Below, piece after piece: positions 7,450 to 15,299 of a DNA stretch of 64,000 bases (positions are counted from its first letter, which is position 1; each line of letters opens with the position of its first letter). The position numbers and the translations under genes were made by a program. The DNA lies in the NCBI GenBank assembly GCA_000720845.1, contig JODU01000006.1, positions 186,001 to 250,000 on the forward strand. Reading direction: 5' to 3'. The notes under the pieces are model-generated. The model had not been told where the DNA came from and did no database searches. It saw nothing but the letters and a program-made list of their open reading frames with translations. The stretch comes from Kitasatospora aureofaciens (lineage in GTDB: Bacteria > Actinomycetota > Actinomycetes > Streptomycetales > Streptomycetaceae).

Positions 7450-8493
7450 TCAGCCGGCTACTCGTACGGCGAGGGCGTCACCGATCTCGGAGGTGCTGCG
7501 GGCGGGCAGTCCGCCGCGCTCGCCGAGGTCGGCGGAGACGGCTTCCTCGATCCGGGCCGCCTCGTCCTCGTACCCGAGGTGGCGCAGCAGCAGGGCGACG
7601 GACAGGACCGTGGCGGTGGGGTCGGCCTTGCCCTGGCCTGCGATGTCGGGCGCGGAGCCGTGCACCGGCTCGAACATCGAGGGGAAGTCGCCGGACGGGT
7701 TGATGTTCCCGCTGGCGGCGACGCCGATACCGCCGGAGACGGCCGCGGCGAGGTCGGTGATGATGTCGCCGAAGAGGTTGTCGGTGACGATCACGTCGAA
7801 CCGGGCCGGGTCGGTGACCAGGAAGATGGTCGCGGCGTCGACGTGGATGTAGTCGGTGGTGACCTCGGGGAACTCCTCGGCCACCTTGTTGAAGACGTTG
7901 GTCCACAGGTGGCCCGCGAAGGTCAGCACGTTGTTCTTGTGGACCAGCGTGAGCTTCTTGCGGGGGCGGGCCTGGGCCCGGGCGAAGGCGTCGCGGACGA
8001 CGCGCTCGACGCCGTAGGCCGTGTTGACGGAGACCTCGGTGGCGACCTCGTGCTCGGTGCCCTTGCGGATGGTGCCGCCGTTGCCCGTGTACGGGCCCTC
8101 GGTGCCCTCGCGGACGACGACGAAGTCGATCTCGGGCTGGCCGGCGAGCGGGGTGGCGACGCCGGGCAGGAGCCTGCTCGGCCGCAGGTTGACGTGGTGG
8201 TCGAAGGCGAAGCGGAGCTTGAGCAGGAAGCCGCGCTCCAGCACGCCAGACGGCACCGACGGGTCGCCGATCGCGCCGAGCAGGATGGCGTCGTGCGCCT
8301 TGAGGGCGTCGAGGTCGGCGTCGGTGAGGGTCTCACCGGTGGCGTGGTAGCGCCGGGCGCCGAAGTCGAATTCCTTGGTCTCCAGCTTCACATCCTGCGG
8401 GAGGACGGCGGAGAGGACCTTGAGACCCTCGGCCACGACCTCCTGGCCGATGCCGTCACCGGGAATCACTGCGAGATTGAGGCTGCGAGACAT
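7450..8493 (-). CDS. leuB: 3-isopropylmalate dehydrogenase
   Basis: The 347-residue protein is an NAD-dependent beta-decarboxylating dehydrogenase: IPGDGIGQE at the start, the substrate region VVVREGTEGPYTG, KNNVLTF, and the metal-binding TDNLFGDIITDLAA. It oxidises and decarboxylates 3-isopropylmalate to 2-ketoisocaproate, the third step of leucine synthesis. The length and compact form match the actinobacterial type. IlvE next door catalyses the following transamination. It is preceded by a terminator (8529-8553) after a small upstream gene, so its promoter probably lies in the short gap around 8494-8528. Confidence 0.96.
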   Translation of the reverse strand: MSRSLNLAVIPGDGIGQEVVAEGLKVLSAVLPQDVKLETKEFDFGARRYHATGETLTDADLDALKAHDAILLGAIGDPSVPSGVLERGFLLKLRFAFDHHVNLRPSRLLPGVATPLAGQPEIDFVVVREGTEGPYTGNGGTIRKGTEHEVATEVSVNTAYGVERVVRDAFARAQARPRKKLTLVHKNNVLTFAGHLWTNVFNKVAEEFPEVTTDYIHVDAATIFLVTDPARFDVIVTDNLFGDIITDLAAAVSGGIGVAASGNINPSGDFPSMFEPVHGSAPDIAGQGKADPTATVLSVALLLRHLGYEDEAARIEEAVSADLGERGGLPARSTSEIGDALAVRVAG

Positions 8494-8528
8494 GACGGCA
8501 CCCTACCGCTCGTCCCACGGGATGACAT

Positions 8529-8553
8529 GAGGCGTCCGCCATGCGGACGCCTC
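8529..8553 (-). terminator. Terminator between the 43-aa gene and leuB
   Basis: GAGGCGTCCGC (8529-8539) and GCGGACGCCTC (8543-8553) form a perfect 11-bp stem with a 3-base loop, 16 bp after the small gene's stop and 35 bp before leuB. Confidence 0.75.
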
Positions 8554-8568
8554 CGTCGTCCGCGCTGC

Positions 8569-8700
8569 TCAGTGGCCGGTGGCGCCGCCGTTGTCCCGGC
8601 GGTCGAGGGAGCGCTGGAGGGCGGCCGCGGCGTTCTTGCGGTCGGAGTCGCCGGTGCGGGAGAGGTGACGGACTCGGCGGCGGATGGTCGTCTCGGCCAT
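8569..8700 (-). CDS. Conserved small basic protein, 43 residues, function unknown
   Basis: A 43-residue frame starts at an ATG (8700) preceded by AAGGAG at the right distance. It is rich in Arg and Asp (RRRVRHLSRTGDSDRK) with an amphipathic helix-like middle (AAAALQRSLDRR). No family is recognised. A proper ribosome site, a terminator just after the stop, and GC-rich third positions support a real gene. It sits alone between pruA and leuB on the same strand. The charge pattern would suit binding to nucleic acid or a protein partner, but nothing proves this. Confidence 0.6.
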   Translation of the reverse strand: MAETTIRRRVRHLSRTGDSDRKNAAAALQRSLDRRDNGGATGH

Positions 8701-9009
8701 GGAAATCGACTCCTTCGGCACAAAGGGAGCGCGGAAAGCGAGCAGTACGGAGAGACGCCGGAAGGGGCGGGGAGCGCGATGCCGCAGGGGTTGCCTGCAC
8801 GGGCACGGGCTCACGACCGCCATTCGCTCGATCGAGCGGGACGTTCGGCTCCTACAAAGCTAAGGGAGCGCGCCGCGTCTGTCTCCACAATTACTCGGAC
8901 TTCCTACTATCTGAGACGGTGCCCTCGCTCACACCGTCCCGGCCTGCGAAAACGCCCCGGCGGGCCAGGTCGGTCGACCTGGCCCGCCGGGGCGTCCTGC
9001 GCGCGGGCG
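8701..9009. other. 309-bp region between pruA and the 43-aa gene
   Basis: No gene is seen. It contains the pruA terminator at 8952-8995 and, at about 8868-8918, an unusually AT-rich stretch that is probably the promoter zone of the 43-aa gene, giving that gene a leader of roughly 150-180 bases. Confidence 0.5.
8952..8995 (-). terminator. Strong terminator downstream of pruA
   Basis: A perfect 21-bp stem (8952-8972 with 8975-8995) with a two-base spacer lies 14 bp past the pruA stop. It is one of the strongest hairpins in the window and ends the proline operon. Confidence 0.85.
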
Positions 9010-10650
9010 TCAGCCCATGTGCGGGTAGGTGTAGTCGGTCGGCGGGACCAGCGTCTCCTTGATGGCGCGGGTCAGCGTCCAGCGCATCAGGTTCTGCGGG
9101 GCGCCCGCCTTGTCGTTGGTGCCGGAGGCACGGCCGCCGCCGAAGGGCTGCTGGCCGACGACGGCGCCGGTCGACTTGTCGTTGATGTAGAAGTTGCCGG
9201 CCGCGTAGCGCAGCTTCTCCATCGTGTACGCGGCCGCCGCGCGGTCGTTGGAGATGACCGAGCCGGTGAGCGCGTAGTCCGAGACCGACTCCATCTGGGT
9301 CAGCATCGCGTCGTACGCGCCGTCGACGCTGTCGTCGTACACGTGGACGGCGAGGAACGGGCCGAAGTACTCGGTGCGGAAGACCTCGTTCTCCGGGTCG
9401 GTGCACTCGACGACCGTCGGGCGGACGAAGTAGCCGACCGAGTCGTCGTAGGAGCCGCCCGCGACGATGGTGCAGGTCTCGTCCTCCTTGGCCCGGTCGA
9501 TGGCGGCCTTGTTCTTGGCGAAGGACCGCTCGTCGATGACGGCGCCGATGAAGTTCGACAGATCGGTGACGTCACCCATGGTCAGGTAGTCGACCTCGGC
9601 GGCGAACTCCTCCTTGAACCCGTCGTTCCAGATGGACGCCGGGATGTACGCGCGCGAGGTGGCGCTGCACTTCTGGCCCTGGTACTCGAAGGCACCGCGG
9701 GTCAGCGCGGTCTTGAGCACCGCGCGGTCGGCGCTCGGGTGGGCGACCAGGAAGTCCTTGCCGCCGGTCTCGCCGACCAGCCGCGGGTAGGTGCGGTACT
9801 TCTCGATGTTGTTGCCGACCGTCTTCCACAGGTGCTGGAAGGTCTTGGTCGAGCCGGTGAAGTGGATGCCCGCGAGGTCGCGGTGCTCCAGGGCGACCTC
9901 GGAGACCGCGATGCCGTCGCCGGTGACCAGGTTGATGACGCCCTTGGGCAGCCCGGCCTCCTCCAGGAGCTGCATGAGCAGCACGGCGGCGTGGGTCTGC
10001 GTCGGGGACGGCTTCCAGACCACCACGTTGCCCATCAGGGCCGGAGCGGTGGGCAGGTTGGCCGCGATCGCGCTGAAGTTGAACGGCGTGATCGCGTAGA
10101 CGAAGCCCTCCAGCGGGCGGTGGTCCATGCGGTTCCACACGCCCTGGGAGTTGGCCGGGGGCTGCTCGGCGAGGATGTTCCGCGCGTAGTGGACGTTGAA
10201 GCGCCAGAAGTCGACCAGCTCGCAGGGGCTGTCGATCTCGGCCTGCTGGGCGGTCTTGGACTGGCCGAGCATGGTGGAGGCGGCGATGGTCTCGCGCCAG
10301 GGACCCGACAGCAGCTCGGCGGCGCGCAGGATGATCGCCGCGCGGTCGTCGAAGGACATCGCGCGCCAGGCGGGGGCGGCGGCCAGGGCGGCGTCGATCG
10401 CGTCCTGGGCGTCCTGCTGGGTGGCGTTGGCGTACGTGCCCAGGCGGGACTTGTGGTTGTGCGGCTGCACGACGTCGAAGCGCTCGCCGCCGCCCATCCG
10501 CTTCTCGCCACCGATGGTGCAGGGCAGGTCGATCGGGTTGTCGGCCAGCTCCTTGAGCTTGGCCTCCAGACGGGCGCGCTCGGGCGAACCGGGCGCGTAG
10601 CCGTGCACCGGCTCGTTGACGGGGGTGGGGACCTGGGTCACAGCGTCCAT
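9010..10650 (-). CDS. pruA: L-glutamate gamma-semialdehyde (1-pyrroline-5-carboxylate) dehydrogenase
   Basis: The 546-residue aldehyde dehydrogenase shows the general-base region LVGETGGKD (Glu294) and the catalytic Cys328 in GQKCSATSR. The N-terminal extension and overall length match the stand-alone P5CDH1 family. It oxidises glutamate semialdehyde to glutamate with NAD, the second step of proline breakdown. It follows the proline dehydrogenase gene by 47 bp on the same strand, forming the proline-use operon, and ends in a strong terminator. Control is expected from the divergent PucR-type protein. Confidence 0.96.
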   Translation of the reverse strand: MDAVTQVPTPVNEPVHGYAPGSPERARLEAKLKELADNPIDLPCTIGGEKRMGGGERFDVVQPHNHKSRLGTYANATQQDAQDAIDAALAAAPAWRAMSFDDRAAIILRAAELLSGPWRETIAASTMLGQSKTAQQAEIDSPCELVDFWRFNVHYARNILAEQPPANSQGVWNRMDHRPLEGFVYAITPFNFSAIAANLPTAPALMGNVVVWKPSPTQTHAAVLLMQLLEEAGLPKGVINLVTGDGIAVSEVALEHRDLAGIHFTGSTKTFQHLWKTVGNNIEKYRTYPRLVGETGGKDFLVAHPSADRAVLKTALTRGAFEYQGQKCSATSRAYIPASIWNDGFKEEFAAEVDYLTMGDVTDLSNFIGAVIDERSFAKNKAAIDRAKEDETCTIVAGGSYDDSVGYFVRPTVVECTDPENEVFRTEYFGPFLAVHVYDDSVDGAYDAMLTQMESVSDYALTGSVISNDRAAAAYTMEKLRYAAGNFYINDKSTGAVVGQQPFGGGRASGTNDKAGAPQNLMRWTLTRAIKETLVPPTDYTYPHMG

Positions 10651-10697
10651 GGGTTCCGTAACTCCTTACTGAGCGGGTTGTGCGAGCGGGTGCGGGC

Positions 10698-11624
10698 TCA
10701 GCCCTTGCTGACCATCGAGCGGGCGAAGAACCGGAGGTTGGCCGGCTTCTCCGCCAGACGGCGCATGAAGTAGCCGTACCAGTCGGTGCCGTAGGCGGTG
10801 TAGACGCGCATGCGGTGGCCCTCGGCGGCCAGCCGCAGGTGCTCGTCGCCCCGGATGCCGTACAGCATCTGGAACTCGTACTCGTCGAGCTTGCGTCCGG
10901 CCGTGCGGGCCAGCTCCTGGCCGATGGAGATCAGGCGCGGGTCGTGGGACCCGATCATCGGGTAGCCCTCGCCCTCCATCAGCGTGCGCAGGATGCGGAC
11001 GTACGCCTTGTCGATCTCGTGGCGCTGCTGGTACGCGACCTCTGCGGGCTCCTTGTAGGCGCCCTTCACCAACCGTACGCGAGAGCCGCTGTCGGCGAGG
11101 CGGCGCGCGTCGGCCTCGGTGCGGAAGAGGTAGGCCTGGATGACGCAGCCGGTCTGCGGGAAGTCCTTCCGCAGCTCCTCGTGGATGGCGAACATCGAGT
11201 CGAGGGTGGTGTGGTCCTCGGCGTCGAGGGTGACCGTGGTGCCGATCTCGGCGGCGGCCTCGACGACCGGGCGGACGTTGTCCAGTGCCAGTTCGTGCCC
11301 GCCGTCCAGCGCCTGGCCGAACATGGAGAGCTTCACCGACATCTCGGCGCGGGTGCCCAGCTCCAGCGGCTTGAGCCGGTCGATCAGCTCCAGGTAGGCG
11401 TCGCGGGCGGCCTCGGCCTGCGCGGGGGTGGTGATGTCCTCGCCGACGACGTCCATCGTCAGTTCCAGGCCCTGATCGGTGAGCTCCCGGACGATCGGCA
11501 CGATCTGGTCGACCGTCTCGCCGGGGATGAACCGGTCGACGACCGGCTTGGTCACGGGCGCGGCGGAAACCAGCCGACGCATCCGGTCGCTGCGGGACGC
11601 GGCGAGAATCACGGGACCCAGCAC
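10698..11624 (-). CDS. pruB: Proline dehydrogenase (stand-alone)
   Basis: The 308-residue protein is a monofunctional PutA-type TIM barrel with the flavin and substrate motifs RLVKGAYKEPAE and IGSHDPRLI, and the C-terminal YGIRGDEH region. It oxidises proline to pyrroline-5-carboxylate with FAD, passing electrons to the respiratory chain. The GTG at 11624 is chosen because GGAGG lies 6 bases upstream and the protein then begins LGPVILAASRSDRMRR, the usual family start; a longer in-frame extension to 11840 would cross the divergent promoter. First gene of the operon with pruA. Confidence 0.93.
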   Translation of the reverse strand: MLGPVILAASRSDRMRRLVSAAPVTKPVVDRFIPGETVDQIVPIVRELTDQGLELTMDVVGEDITTPAQAEAARDAYLELIDRLKPLELGTRAEMSVKLSMFGQALDGGHELALDNVRPVVEAAAEIGTTVTLDAEDHTTLDSMFAIHEELRKDFPQTGCVIQAYLFRTEADARRLADSGSRVRLVKGAYKEPAEVAYQQRHEIDKAYVRILRTLMEGEGYPMIGSHDPRLISIGQELARTAGRKLDEYEFQMLYGIRGDEHLRLAAEGHRMRVYTAYGTDWYGYFMRRLAEKPANLRFFARSMVSKG

Positions 11625-11769
11625 GGGGCACCTCCACTTACCAACCAACACAGAGGCCGCTGCCCGACGTAAGGGGGAACGGCACGGAGAACCACCGTGA
11701 AATCTAAGGATCCTCCCGATCGTCGGCCATCGACACCTGTCACGCATCCGTGCCGCGGATCTCAGACAG

Positions 11770-13026
11770 ATGTATGAAGGGCGCGCGCAAATGCGGCAGA
11801 ATGCCCGGGTGACGTCCGATTCCAGAGGTTCCGCAGGCACCGGTGGTACCCGTGGTGACTACCAGGAGCTGGTCGACGAGGTCTCCGAGCTGCTGGGCGC
11901 GCCCGCGACCCTGGAGAACCGCGACTTCGAGCTGATCGCCTTCGGCGCCTACGACAGCGAGGGCGACCTCGACCCCTCCGCCCTGGACCCGGTGCGCACC
12001 CGCTCGATCCTCACCCGGCGCTCCACCGCGGCGGTCCGGGCGTGGTTCGAGAGCTTCGGCATCACCCGGGCGACCGGCCCGGTGCGCATCCCGCCGACCC
12101 CCGAGGCGGGGGTGTACCGCGGGCGCACCTGCCTGCCGGTACGCCATCGGGGTGTGGTCCTCGGCTACGTGTGGCTCCTGGACACCGATCCGGGCCCGAC
12201 CGAACGGCAGCTGGCGGCGGCCATGGAGGTCACGGCGCGGATCGGCGCGCTGCTCGCCGACGAGGCACAGCACGGCGCGGACCTGAGCCGGGAGCTGCGG
12301 GCGGTGCTGACCGCCGAGCGGGACTGGCAGCGGGACATGGCGGTGGCGGAGCTGCGCAGCGCGCTCGGCGCCCGGGCGGACACCCCGCACGCGGTGGTCT
12401 GCGTGGCGCCCTGGCCCTCGGCCGACCCGGACGACGCACCCTCGGTCCGTACGGTGCCGGGCGCGACGGCGCTGTGCACGGTGCCGTGGGGGGCCGCCGC
12501 CGTCTCGCTGGCGCTGCTGGTCCGGTTGCGCTCGGTGGACCTGCCGGCCCCGGCGACGTCGGCGGCGGGGCGGCTGCTGGAGCGGGTCCCGGCCCGGGGC
12601 ACCGGCGGGGCGGCCGGTGCCGCGGCCGGCGTCTCGGCGCCGCGCTCGGGCCTCGCGGAGCTGGGGACGGCCTGGGCGGAGGCGTCGGCGGCGGCCCGGG
12701 CGGCGCGCGCCGAGGAACGGTTCGCTCCGGTCGCCCAGTGGACGGACATCGGGCCGTTCCGCCTGCTGACCGCGCTGCCCCCGCACGCCGCCCACGATCC
12801 CGCCGTACGGGCGCTGCTCTCCCCCGCCCACCGCGAACTCGCCCGCACCGCCGAGGTGTACCTGGACCGCGCGGGCCAGGCCGGGCGGACCGCCGCCGAG
12901 CTGGGCATCCACCGCCAGACGCTGTACTACCGGCTGTCGCGCGTCGAACAGCTCACGGGCCTGGACCTGGACGACGGGGAGGACCGGCTGCTGCTGCACA
13001 TGGCGCTCAAGGGGCGTCGCCTGTAG
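11770..13026 (+). CDS. PucR-family transcriptional regulator, likely activator of proline catabolism
   Basis: The protein (up to 418 residues) ends with the PucR-type helix-turn-helix (about 375-410: AAELGIHRQTLYYRLSRVEQLTG). The rest resembles the N-terminal sensing part and linker seen in CdaR/PucR regulators. It is divergent from the proline dehydrogenase operon, the same arrangement as the PucR-type activator of proline use in Bacillus. Start is uncertain: ATG 11770, ATG 11791 (with AAGGG before it) or GTG 11809. Its 3' end overlaps the converging TetR gene by 20 bp. Proline or P5C as inducer is an inference. Confidence 0.85.
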   Translation: MYEGRAQMRQNARVTSDSRGSAGTGGTRGDYQELVDEVSELLGAPATLENRDFELIAFGAYDSEGDLDPSALDPVRTRSILTRRSTAAVRAWFESFGITRATGPVRIPPTPEAGVYRGRTCLPVRHRGVVLGYVWLLDTDPGPTERQLAAAMEVTARIGALLADEAQHGADLSRELRAVLTAERDWQRDMAVAELRSALGARADTPHAVVCVAPWPSADPDDAPSVRTVPGATALCTVPWGAAAVSLALLVRLRSVDLPAPATSAAGRLLERVPARGTGGAAGAAAGVSAPRSGLAELGTAWAEASAAARAARAEERFAPVAQWTDIGPFRLLTALPPHAAHDPAVRALLSPAHRELARTAEVYLDRAGQAGRTAAELGIHRQTLYYRLSRVEQLTGLDLDDGEDRLLLHMALKGRRL

Positions 13027-13597
13027 CGGCCTCGATCACCCGGCGCAGCCCCTCGGCGAGCTGGTCCGCTTCGGGCGCGGTCTTCGGATCGAAGGTCCAC
13101 TGCGCGATGATGCCGGTCATCAGCGTCACGTAGAACATGCCCAGGGTGCCGAGCTCGTCCCCGGAGACGTCCTCCTCCTGCCCGCCCATGAGCAGCGGGA
13201 TGAAGCCGCGCCCTGCCTCCAGCTGCGCCTTGGCCAGGTGGTCGCGCAGTTCGGGCAGTTGGTCGCCGATGACGATGATCTCCATGCTGAGCCGCCACGG
13301 GGAGCCGGGCTCCTTCATCGTGGCGATGACGTTCGACCAGACCTCCTGGAACCGCTCGACGGAACCGGGCTCGGTGGTCAGCCCCGCGCCCTGGCCGCCC
13401 TCGAACGCGTCGGCCATGCCCTCGACCAGCGACACGTAGGCCTGCGCCAGCAGGGCGTCCTTCGAACCGTAGTGGTAGCCGATGGACGCCAGGTTGGTCC
13501 CCGACTCCTTGACGATGTCGCGCGCCGTGGTGCGCACGAATCCCTTCTGCAGCAGGCAGCGCTTGGCGCCTTCGAGCAGATCCTCACGGTGTCCCAT
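13007..13597 (-). CDS. TetR-family regulator of the adjacent exporter
   Basis: A 196-residue TetR protein with the DNA-binding domain at about residues 6-52 (TTARDIVKESGTNLASIGYHYGSKDALL) and a C-terminal ligand domain. It is divergent from the DHA2-type exporter gene with an 84-bp gap holding a near-perfect palindromic site, the standard layout of a drug-responsive repressor and its pump. The ligand is not known. The 3' end overlaps the PucR-type gene. Confidence 0.9.
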   Translation of the reverse strand: MGHREDLLEGAKRCLLQKGFVRTTARDIVKESGTNLASIGYHYGSKDALLAQAYVSLVEGMADAFEGGQGAGLTTEPGSVERFQEVWSNVIATMKEPGSPWRLSMEIIVIGDQLPELRDHLAKAQLEAGRGFIPLLMGGQEEDVSGDELGTLGMFYVTLMTGIIAQWTFDPKTAPEADQLAEGLRRVIEAATGDAP

Positions 13598-13620
13598 GCC
13601 GTCACCTTATCCATGCCCCC

Positions 13621-13664
13621 AGACAGCCGTCTTATACAAGCGTCCTAGACAGCCGTATAAGACG
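13621..13664. promoter_or_regulatory. Palindromic operator between TetR and exporter genes
   Basis: CGTCTTATAC (13628-13637) is the exact reverse complement of GTATAAGACG (13655-13664), and the 10-mer AGACAGCCGT occurs twice (13621 and 13647). These nested inverted and direct repeats cover most of the gap and are the likely TetR binding site overlapping both promoters. Confidence 0.7.
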
Positions 13665-13681
13665 TGCGTACAGTCTCCGGC

Positions 13682-15232
13682 ATGACAACGAATCCGCCCC
13701 GTGCCGGCCGCCGTGAGTGGACCGCGCTGGCCGTGCTGATGCTTCCGCTGCTGCTGGTCTCGATGGATGTCTCCGTCCTCTATTTCGCGATCCCGCAGAT
13801 CAGCGCGGACCTGGACCCGAGCGGCACCCAACAGCTGTGGATCTTCGACATCTACGGCTTCGTCCTGGCCGGCCTGCTGATGACGATGGGCGCGCTGGGC
13901 GACCGGGTCGGCCGCCGCAGGCTGCTCCTCCTCGGCGCGGTCGCCTTCGGCGCCGCCTCACTGCTCGCCGCCTACGCGCACAGCGCCGAGACCCTGATCG
14001 CGGCCCGCGCGGTCCTCGGCATCGGCGGCGCCACCCTGATGCCGTCGACGATGGCGCTGGTCCGCACGATGTTCACCGACCCCGCCCAGCGGGCGAAGGC
14101 GATCGGGCTGTGGTCCGGGGTGATGACGGCCGGGATCGCGCTCGGCTCGGTGATGAGCGGCGTCCTCGTGGAGCACTTCTGGTGGGGCTCGGTCTTCCTG
14201 GTGAACCTGCCCGCGATGGCCCTGCTGCTGATTCTCGGTCCGGTGCTGCTCCCGGAGTCCAAGAACCCCTCCCCCGGCCGCTTCGACCTGCTGAGCGTCC
14301 CGCTGTCGATGGCGGCGGTCCTGCCCGTGGTCTACGGCCTCAAGGAGCTGCCCTCCGAGGGGTGGAACGTCCGCTACGTCGTCTCGATCACCGTCGGCCT
14401 GCTGTTCGCGGCCCTGTTCGTGCACCGCCAGCGCACCTCGGCCTCGCCGATGATCTCGCCCGCCCTGTTCCGCGGGCACGGTTTCACCCCGGCGCTGGTC
14501 CTCAACACCCTGTCGGCCTTCGGGATGATGGGCTCGGCGTACTTCACCACCCAGTACCTCCAGTCGGTCCTCGGCAAGAGCGCGCTGGAGGCCGCACTGT
14601 GGAGCCTGCTGCCGTCGGTGCTCATCGGCGCCGCCGCACCGGTCGCCGCCCGACTGGTCCAGCGCGGTGCCGAGCGCGCGTACGTCGTGACGGCCGGCTT
14701 CGTCATCGCCGCGGGCGGCTACGGACTGCTGGCCCTGGCCGGCACGGACTCGCTGTGGCTGCTGCTGGCCGCGTGCGGCGTCCTCGCGGCCGGCCTCGTC
14801 GTCGTGATGTCCCTGCTCACCGACCTGGCCCTCAGCTCGGCCCCGGTCGAGAAGGCGGGTGCGGCCTCCTCACTGCTGGAGACCGGCACCGAGTTCGGCG
14901 GCGCCCTGGGCATGGCCGCACTCGGTTCCATCGGTACGGCCCTCTACCGCCACGGTGTCCCCTCGGACGCACCCGCCCCGGCCGAGGAGACCCTGGGCGG
15001 GGCACTGGCCGTCGCCGCCGAGCTTCCGGGGCGCGCCGCGGGAGACGCCCTGGCCACGGCGGCACGCGAGGCGTTCACGGACGGCATGCAGGGTGCCGCG
15101 ATCGCGGGGGCGCTGCTGCTGCTCGGGGCGGCGGTGTCGGCGGCGCTGGGGCTGCGGCACATCCGGGTGCGCCCGGAGGCGGAGACGGCAAACGCCGGAC
15201 AGGCCGACCAACTCAGCCCGTCCGGCGTTTGA
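13682..15232 (+). CDS. MFS exporter of the DHA2 (14-helix) drug-efflux family
   Basis: The 516-residue protein has the family features: helix 1 with LVSMDVSVLYFAIP, the loop motif GALGDRVGRRRL, and the antiporter-type motif in helix 5 (GLWSGVMTAGIALGSVMSG). It would export a toxic small molecule by proton antiport across the plasma membrane. The ATG at 13682 is preferred over a GTG 18 bases upstream that lies inside the operator. There is little ribosome-site signal, so a very short leader is possible. The last six residues, LSPSGV, come from a dispersed repeat. Confidence 0.9.
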   Translation: MTTNPPRAGRREWTALAVLMLPLLLVSMDVSVLYFAIPQISADLDPSGTQQLWIFDIYGFVLAGLLMTMGALGDRVGRRRLLLLGAVAFGAASLLAAYAHSAETLIAARAVLGIGGATLMPSTMALVRTMFTDPAQRAKAIGLWSGVMTAGIALGSVMSGVLVEHFWWGSVFLVNLPAMALLLILGPVLLPESKNPSPGRFDLLSVPLSMAAVLPVVYGLKELPSEGWNVRYVVSITVGLLFAALFVHRQRTSASPMISPALFRGHGFTPALVLNTLSAFGMMGSAYFTTQYLQSVLGKSALEAALWSLLPSVLIGAAAPVAARLVQRGAERAYVVTAGFVIAAGGYGLLALAGTDSLWLLLAACGVLAAGLVVVMSLLTDLALSSAPVEKAGAASSLLETGTEFGGALGMAALGSIGTALYRHGVPSDAPAPAEETLGGALAVAAELPGRAAGDALATAAREAFTDGMQGAAIAGALLLLGAAVSAALGLRHIRVRPEAETANAGQADQLSPSGV

Positions 15233-15287
15233 GGACAAGGCCCGTTCAGGGCCGTAAGCGGGGGTCCCGGGGGCGGCAGCCCCCGGG
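15189..15287. repeat. Dispersed intergenic repeat, copy 2, with two hairpins
   Basis: The core CAGCCCGTCCGGCGTTTGAG (from 15214) matches the copy at 6005. Here the segment before it, CAAACGCCGGAC (15189-15200), pairs perfectly with GTCCGGCGTTTG (15220-15231), making a 12-bp hairpin that includes the exporter stop codon. A second hairpin, CCCGGGGGC with GCCCCCGGG (15266-15287), follows. Together they should terminate the converging exporter and serA transcripts. Confidence 0.75.
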
Positions 15288-15299
15288 TACGGTCACCTC

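Noticed and set aside
7339..10773. An 1144-codon open frame on the plus strand
   Set aside because: It is antisense to leuB and pruA and crosses two strong terminators; its translation is repetitive Gly/Ala/Arg/Asp.
11683..11699. CACGG-N7-CCGTG inverted repeat in the proline divergent region
   Set aside because: Five-base arms are too short to separate from chance in such GC-rich DNA.
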